From: Spirochaetota bacterium
GTDB taxonomy: Bacteria; Spirochaetota; Spirochaetia; DSM-27196; PWMO01
Length of the DNA: 10,198 bases
NCBI GenBank assembly: GCA_009908925.1
Contig: JAAAOH010000020.1
Location: forward strand, 1-10,198
Reading direction: 5' to 3'
The translations under genes were made by a program, and so were the position numbers. Shown here piece by piece: positions 6,958-10,198 of the stretch; positions within the stretch are counted from its first letter, which is position 1, and every line of letters starts with the position of its first letter. The notes beneath the pieces were generated by a model. That model saw nothing but the letters and a program-made list of their open reading frames with translations, ran no database searches and was not told where the DNA came from.

Positions 6958-7467
6958 AGCGGACACTCGTCTTCATAGATCCGGAGGCCACCGTCAACGT
7001 CCAGCTCGTGTTCGAGAAAACACATTTCCAGAGCGCCGACGAAGCATTTCGCGCGATCGGCTCGGTGATCGTCGAGACCTTCCGGGAGCTCGGCGTAGAT
7101 GATGCGTGGTACATGGTACAAGCACCAGGGGGCAGTGAGGTCGGCCGGTGGCCGGAAGCTCGCGACGATTCTTCTCAGCGAGATCGAGAATCTCTACGTT
7201 TCGAACGTGATTGCTTTCCTCAAAGAGATGGACACCGACCCCCTCTTCAAGGTGCTCTACGTGCCGCCGGAGATCAAAGACAAGGCGGTCGAGCCGCTGA
7301 GCAGCGTGGAGCAGGAAGCGGGCCGCGAGGCGACGATCGAGCAGTTCCGCGACGCCCTCGTCGCCAAACTCTCTGCAACGCTCGGCATAACCATCCGGCC
7401 CGGCAAGCTCACCCGTGACGAGCTCATGGCATACGAGAAGAACCGTGCAATGGCGCATCGCGTGTGA
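6957..7467 (+). pseudogene. Lipoate-protein-ligase-like gene, C-terminal fragment (one frameshift)
   Basis: Continues the ligase from 5368: RTLVFIDPEATVNVQLVF aligns with the R-(A/T)-V-x-x-DP-G-x-L-x-Y/N strand of LplA-type enzymes. Then SADEAFRAIGSVIVETFRELGV leads into the GGRKLA motif (around 7153-7170), whose Lys is the likely catalytic residue, and VLYVPPEIKDK. The frame breaks at a 7-bp tandem duplication (7107-7120); with one copy the join is DDAWYKHQGAVRSAGGRK. The gene ends at TGA 7465-7467. Reassembled from both fragments, with the duplications removed, the protein is about 245 residues, near the usual 250-330. The canonical RRxxGG loop reads PRQGQR here, so either the loop is divergent or the junction altered it. 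LplA-like is my best call; a biotin-ligase relative is the alternative. Confidence 0.6.
7107..7120 (+). repeat. 7-bp perfect tandem duplication breaking the ligase C-terminal part
   Basis: TGGTACA at 7107-7113 is repeated at 7114-7120. With both copies the frame reads WYMVQAPGG and ends in nonsense; with one copy it reads WYKHQGAV and joins the GGRKLA segment. This is a mixed-composition sequence, not a homopolymer, so a simple base-calling error is unlikely. Confidence 0.85.
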
Positions 7468-7487
7468 GCCGGCGCTCGGGCAGGCAC

Positions 7488-7549
7488 TGAAGTCCGGCCA
7501 CCGGGGCCGGTGAAACCGTGAAGTCCGGCCCCCGGGGCCGGTGAAACCG
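7488..7549 (+). repeat. 31-bp direct tandem repeat with hairpins; possible terminator
   Basis: Two 31-bp units (7488-7518 and 7519-7549) differ at one base. Each contains CCGGCC/GGCCGG inverted repeats (first unit 7494-7499 with 7505-7510, 5-nt loop), flanked by TGAAGT and TGAAACCG. They lie 20 bp after the ligase stop, where an operon terminator would be, but no U-run follows, so intrinsic termination is uncertain. Two copies without spacers is not CRISPR. Confidence 0.7.
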
Positions 7550-7629
7550 TGCCGCGGAGGGTGGCGCTGGTCACCTGAAGACGACCGCGTTTTCCCCGGG
7601 CTGCTCGACCCGTCTCAGCAATCTACGCT

Positions 7630-9072
7630 ATGCTTATGTTCGTGGCATCCGGTGGACTTCGCAGCTTTACACAAGAAGAATTGGATCAGTTCTTCGACGC
7701 ACTGTCCCGGCTCGGCATCTTCTTCAAGGATCTGGAGAAGGATGAGGTGATTCCGAACGCTCTCTGGGCGGAGTGGGGCTACGTCGCCGAGGAGATGAAG
7801 GGCGAGCGCTGGTTGCAGGCCCTTCATCCGGATGACCGCGAGCGGGTTCGCGCGCGCTTCAACGAATACAAACAGGGAAGTGATGAGATCACCCAGTCCG
7901 AGTACCGAATCGTCACGAGATCGCGCGAGGTCCGCTGGATCCTCAGCAAGTCGATCCTCTTCGGCGGCGACAGCGAGAGCACGCATCACAAGATGGTCGC
8001 CATCGACTACGACGTGACCGCGATGAAGGAAGCGGAGGAGGAAATCGCGCGGGCACGGGCCGACGCTGAAGCCCACGCCCGGGAGGCGGAGCTGTTGCGT
8101 GAGGCGGGCGCCGCCATCGCATCCACTCTCGACCGCAGCCGGGCGGTGCGGCGGGTGCTCAGCTTCCTCGCGAAGACCGTGCCGTACGAGACTGCGACCG
8201 TACAGGTCCTCGAAGAGGACGTCCTGGAGATCGTCGACTGCTCCGGGCCGGTGCGCCGCGGATGGGGTCCCGGCACCGTGCACGCGCTCGGCGACTATCC
8301 CGGCTACCGCCGGGTCGTAGAGGCGCAGGAACCGGAGCTCCTGGTGTGCCCCGTCGATGAGATCCCCGAGCTACCGGAGCATGTTCAAGGTGAAACCATC
8401 TCATGGATCGGTGTGCCGCTGAGGGCGCAGGCAGAGGCCGTCGGCATACTCACCCTGTCGGCTCCGGACTGCGAGTCGTTCGGACAGGAGCACCTGCGGC
8501 TTGCCACATCCATAGCCGACTACGTGGCCCTCGCCATTCAGAACGCGCGGCTCTTCGAGGAGGCGCACCGGGCTGCCATCACCGATCCGCTGACCGGCGT
8601 CTACACCCGATACTGGTTCATCCCGTACGTCGAGCAGGAAATCGCGGCCGCCCTGCGCGATCCCACGCCCCTCTCCCTGCTTGTCTTCGATCTGGATCAT
8701 TTCAAGCAGCTCAACGATACCTACGGGCACCCCGCCGGCGATGATGTCCTCGCAGGGCTGATTCGGGCGATCTCGGGCGTGCTTCGCGCGGCGAATCCCA
8801 TCTGCCGGCTCGGCGGCGAGGAGTTCGCAGTTCTTCTGCCCGGCGCGGATGTCGATGTGGCTCAGGCTGTCGCCAACCGGCTCTGTGAGACGGCCGCGGC
8901 GACGAGGTACGACTGCTGCCCCGAGCGCCCGGTGACCATCAGCGTCGGCGTTGCCGGCCTCGACGAGACCTGCCGCGAGTATCGCGAGCTCCTCTCTCGG
9001 GCCGACAAAGCGCTCTATCGCGCCAAGGCCGCCGGCCGGAACCGGGTGGTGGTGTACGGTGCGGAGGGCTGA
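7630..9072 (+). CDS. PAS-GAF-GGDEF diguanylate cyclase
   Basis: 480 residues. A PAS_3-like domain (about 20-132; EYRIVTRSREVRWI, KMVAIDYDVT) is followed by a charged, probably coiled-coil linker (132-160), a GAF domain (about 161-310) and a GGDEF domain (313-478). The cyclase has TDPLTGVYTR (318-327), the metal/substrate motif FDLDHFKQLNDTYGH (353-367) and an active-site GGEEF (395-399), so synthesis of cyclic-di-GMP from two GTP is expected. The product-inhibition site position reads RAAN (386-389) instead of RxxD, so feedback inhibition may be lost. No membrane segment; cytoplasmic. The start is weakly supported: ATG 7630 has no clear Shine-Dalgarno site, ATG 7636 and GTG 7642 are alternatives, and the frame is closed by a stop 51 bp upstream. 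It is the only fully undamaged gene downstream of the symporter. Confidence 0.92.
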   Translation: MLMFVASGGLRSFTQEELDQFFDALSRLGIFFKDLEKDEVIPNALWAEWGYVAEEMKGERWLQALHPDDRERVRARFNEYKQGSDEITQSEYRIVTRSREVRWILSKSILFGGDSESTHHKMVAIDYDVTAMKEAEEEIARARADAEAHAREAELLREAGAAIASTLDRSRAVRRVLSFLAKTVPYETATVQVLEEDVLEIVDCSGPVRRGWGPGTVHALGDYPGYRRVVEAQEPELLVCPVDEIPELPEHVQGETISWIGVPLRAQAEAVGILTLSAPDCESFGQEHLRLATSIADYVALAIQNARLFEEAHRAAITDPLTGVYTRYWFIPYVEQEIAAALRDPTPLSLLVFDLDHFKQLNDTYGHPAGDDVLAGLIRAISGVLRAANPICRLGGEEFAVLLPGADVDVAQAVANRLCETAAATRYDCCPERPVTISVGVAGLDETCREYRELLSRADKALYRAKAAGRNRVVVYGAEG

Positions 9073-9610
9073 GAGCGCAGCGGCCGATGAACTGGCGGCG
9101 CTGTCCATCCAGAAAGACAGCGTTATGGGACGGCTCAGCGAGGAGCTTACGAAGTCCGTGCATAGGCTCTCTTCCAAAACGATTGGTCTTGAACCTCCGG
9201 AAGTCGTGCAAGATGATAAAGTTCTGGCCCAGCGTCTTCCGGCAAGCGCTATGGCGCCGTAGTTGCGAAGATCCGCTCGAGCGACCGCGTCTCGGATAAC
9301 ATGAAACGGCGACGGCGAGGCCAACCTCCGGGTCATAACCGAGCCGCTCAACTTTGCCGTCCTTATTTTTCTTGTGCTGTATCCCCTGGCCGAAGCGGCG
9401 GCGGGCCACACAAATGTCGTGGCCAGGCTATTCGGGGCGATCGGTGAGATCGGGAGTGCCTGCGGCGAGGAGCGTGAACGGGAGGCCCTGCGCCGGTTTA
9501 ACGATTATCTTCTCGAGCTCTCCCTGACCCCGCCTGGTCGTCCGGTAGAGTACGCAGGTCTCGATAAGCTCCATCAAGACGCGAATCGAATCGTGGGAAA
9601 GCCACACTAA
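9073..9610 (+). pseudogene. Decayed coding remnant, possibly a DUF2254-family membrane protein
   Basis: There is no intact gene, but three stretches look protein-like and in order. Frame at 9074-9262 reads LSIQKDSVMGRLSEEL...TKSVHRLSS. A neighbouring frame at about 9235-9303 reads SSGKRYGAVVAKIRSSDRVSDNM. The first frame resumes at about 9308-9610 with LRVITEPLNFAVLI, AAAGHTNVVARLFGAIGEI and REREALRRFNDYLLEL, ending in TAA. The order SIQ-x-D-x-V helix, small beta region, then a helix with V-x-R-L repeats resembles the C-terminal half of DUF2254 proteins as I remember them; the transmembrane N-terminal half and part of the middle are missing. At least two frame changes and two stops (9260-9262, 9302-9304) break it. 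It begins within a few bases of the cyclase stop. Confidence 0.4.
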
Positions 9611-9648
9611 GTCCGACGGTCTGCCCGAGGTGAGCCGGCTGCCCCCGA

Positions 9649-9680
9649 CGCTGCAACTGTGCCGCCGCTGCAACTGTGCC
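9649..9680 (+). repeat. 15-bp direct repeats, period 17
   Basis: CGCTGCAACTGTGCC occurs at 9649-9663 and again at 9666-9680. Each copy ends in CTGTGCC, the same hexamer core found in the regulator's operator, so this may be a duplicated operator half-site rather than neutral sequence. Confidence 0.7.
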
Positions 9681-9759
9681 CGCTGCGCCACGTAGAGCTG
9701 TGCCCTGTTATTCATGTTATGCATAAGTATACTGGGCACAGGAGGTCTTATGGGCACAG
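9657..9759 (+). promoter_or_regulatory. CTGTGCC operator array in front of the MocR gene (probable autoregulation)
   Basis: CTGTGCC appears three times in direct orientation (9657-9663, 9674-9680, 9698-9704; the last two extend to CTGTGCCC) and its inverted form GGGCACAG appears at 9734-9741 and 9752-9759. The pair 9698/9734 flanks the promoter -10 region, and the last site overlaps the start codon. MocR regulators such as GabR and PdxR bind direct and inverted repeats upstream of their own genes, so this array fits an operator for the gene that follows. Confidence 0.6.
9705..9733 (+). promoter_or_regulatory. Candidate promoter of the MocR gene
   Basis: CTGTTA (9705-9710, weak -35) is separated by 17 bp from TATACT (9728-9733, good -10). 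The predicted start is around 9740, leaving a leader of only about 10 nt that consists mostly of the ribosome site. The promoter lies between inverted operator half-sites, so bound regulator would block polymerase. Confidence 0.45.
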
Positions 9760-10198
9760 CGGTAACGATTCCGAAATACGAGGCGGTGGCCGATCGCGTT
9801 CAGGCGATGATCGATAACGGCGTGTATGAGCCCGGCGAGCGGCTTCCCTCGATACGCGAGCTTCACCTCCAGCTCGGCGTGAGCGCAATCGGGTCACTTC
9901 GTCCGCCGGGGCCCGCCTATCTGTCTCGATGCCGATATCCACATGGCAGGCGTCGATTGTGACGGTGGGCCGCAGGAGGTGTCCTCAGGCAGCCTCACGC
10001 GTACGGTCATGCGTGATTCCGGAGTGGGCGGTCGCGTGAACCTCTTCTCTGTGGATCCTCCCGCAGAGAGCCTTCCGACCCGGCAGATCATCGACAGCAC
10101 CGTGCGCGTGCTCAGACGCTACCCCGAACGTGTGCTCGGCTACGAGCTTCCCGACGGGCCGGAGGAGCTCCGCCAGGCGATCGCGAAGCGCCTGTTCC
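9750..10198 (+). pseudogene. MocR-type regulator (GntR winged helix + aminotransferase-like), internal deletion, runs off the window
   Basis: ATG 9750 follows AGGAGG (9740-9745). Residues from KYEAVADRVQAMI through LPSIRELHLQLGVS are a GntR/MocR winged-helix start. The frame then fails, and in another frame (from 9886) the protein resumes at QSGHFVRRGPP, the usual end of the wing, then runs through VNLFSVDPPAESLP and LGYELPDGPEELRQAIAKRL, the start of a class-I aminotransferase-like domain, to the window end. In relatives about 21 residues separate GVS from QSG; one base remains here, so about 62 bp (remainder 2 modulo 3, matching the frame change) were lost, removing the recognition-helix end and the wing. 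As sequenced the product would be a short out-of-frame protein. The target gene is unknown; a PLP-related or amine pathway is typical of the family. Confidence 0.72.

Noticed and set aside
7488..7549. CRISPR-like repeat
   Set aside because: Only two directly abutting copies, no spacers and no cas genes.
8401..9411. Long minus-strand open frame opposite the cyclase
   Set aside because: Shadow of GGDEF/GAF coding sequence; composition is Arg/Ser-rich, with no motif or ribosome site.

Overview
The window is GC-rich (by eye about 60%), densely packed bacterial DNA. Strong Shine-Dalgarno sites, overlapping stop/start pairs and signalling genes (receiver-PAS-HisKA_2 kinase, PAS-GAF-GGDEF cyclase) suggest a free-living environmental bacterium. 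A receiver fused N-terminally to a PAS chain and HisKA_2 kinase reminds me of free-living Spirochaetota, but there is no marker gene here and this placement is low-confidence. Nothing resembles a CRISPR array, tRNA, rRNA or phage.

Layout. Positions 1-99 are the 3' end (domains V and VI) of a group II intron whose body lies upstream. Positions 121-2990 (minus) hold a roughly 954-residue receiver + five-PAS + HisKA_2 histidine kinase, interrupted by one frameshift. A 333-bp divergent spacer follows. Then comes a plus-strand operon: a two-helix 80-residue membrane protein (3324-3566), an SSS-family Na+/solute symporter (3576-5117), and, overlapping its stop codon, a gene that I read as a lipoate-protein-ligase (LplA-like) gene. 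That ligase gene is split in two by a circularly permuted acyl-CoA synthetase: ligase N part (5117-5368), synthetase C part (5369-6534), synthetase N part (6534-6957), ligase C part (6957-7467). A 31-bp direct repeat carrying hairpins follows, then an intact PAS-GAF-GGDEF diguanylate cyclase (7630-9072), a decayed fragment that may derive from a DUF2254 membrane protein (9073-9610), and a MocR-type (GntR-aminotransferase) regulator (9750 to the window edge), with an operator/promoter array in front and an apparent internal deletion of about 62 bp.

How the genes may work together (inference): the small protein and symporter would import a carboxylate, which the ligase and/or the acyl-CoA synthetase would activate. 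A symporter whose stop codon overlaps the start of a lipoate-ligase-like gene raises the possibility of Na+-coupled lipoate or octanoate salvage. The kinase and cyclase are sensory proteins not obviously tied to this operon.

The most striking property of the window is how its genes are broken. Three separate frameshifts coincide exactly with perfect short tandem duplications (5 bp in the kinase, 8 bp and 7 bp in the ligase); removing one copy restores the expected protein each time. Beside these are a 31-bp tandem duplication, a clean in-frame swap between ligase and synthetase at a shared GGGC, and a regulator deletion. This suggests one mutational process (slippage, staggered-break repair or element excision) in a decaying or switchable region. 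Assembly artefact is the main alternative for the synthetase permutation.
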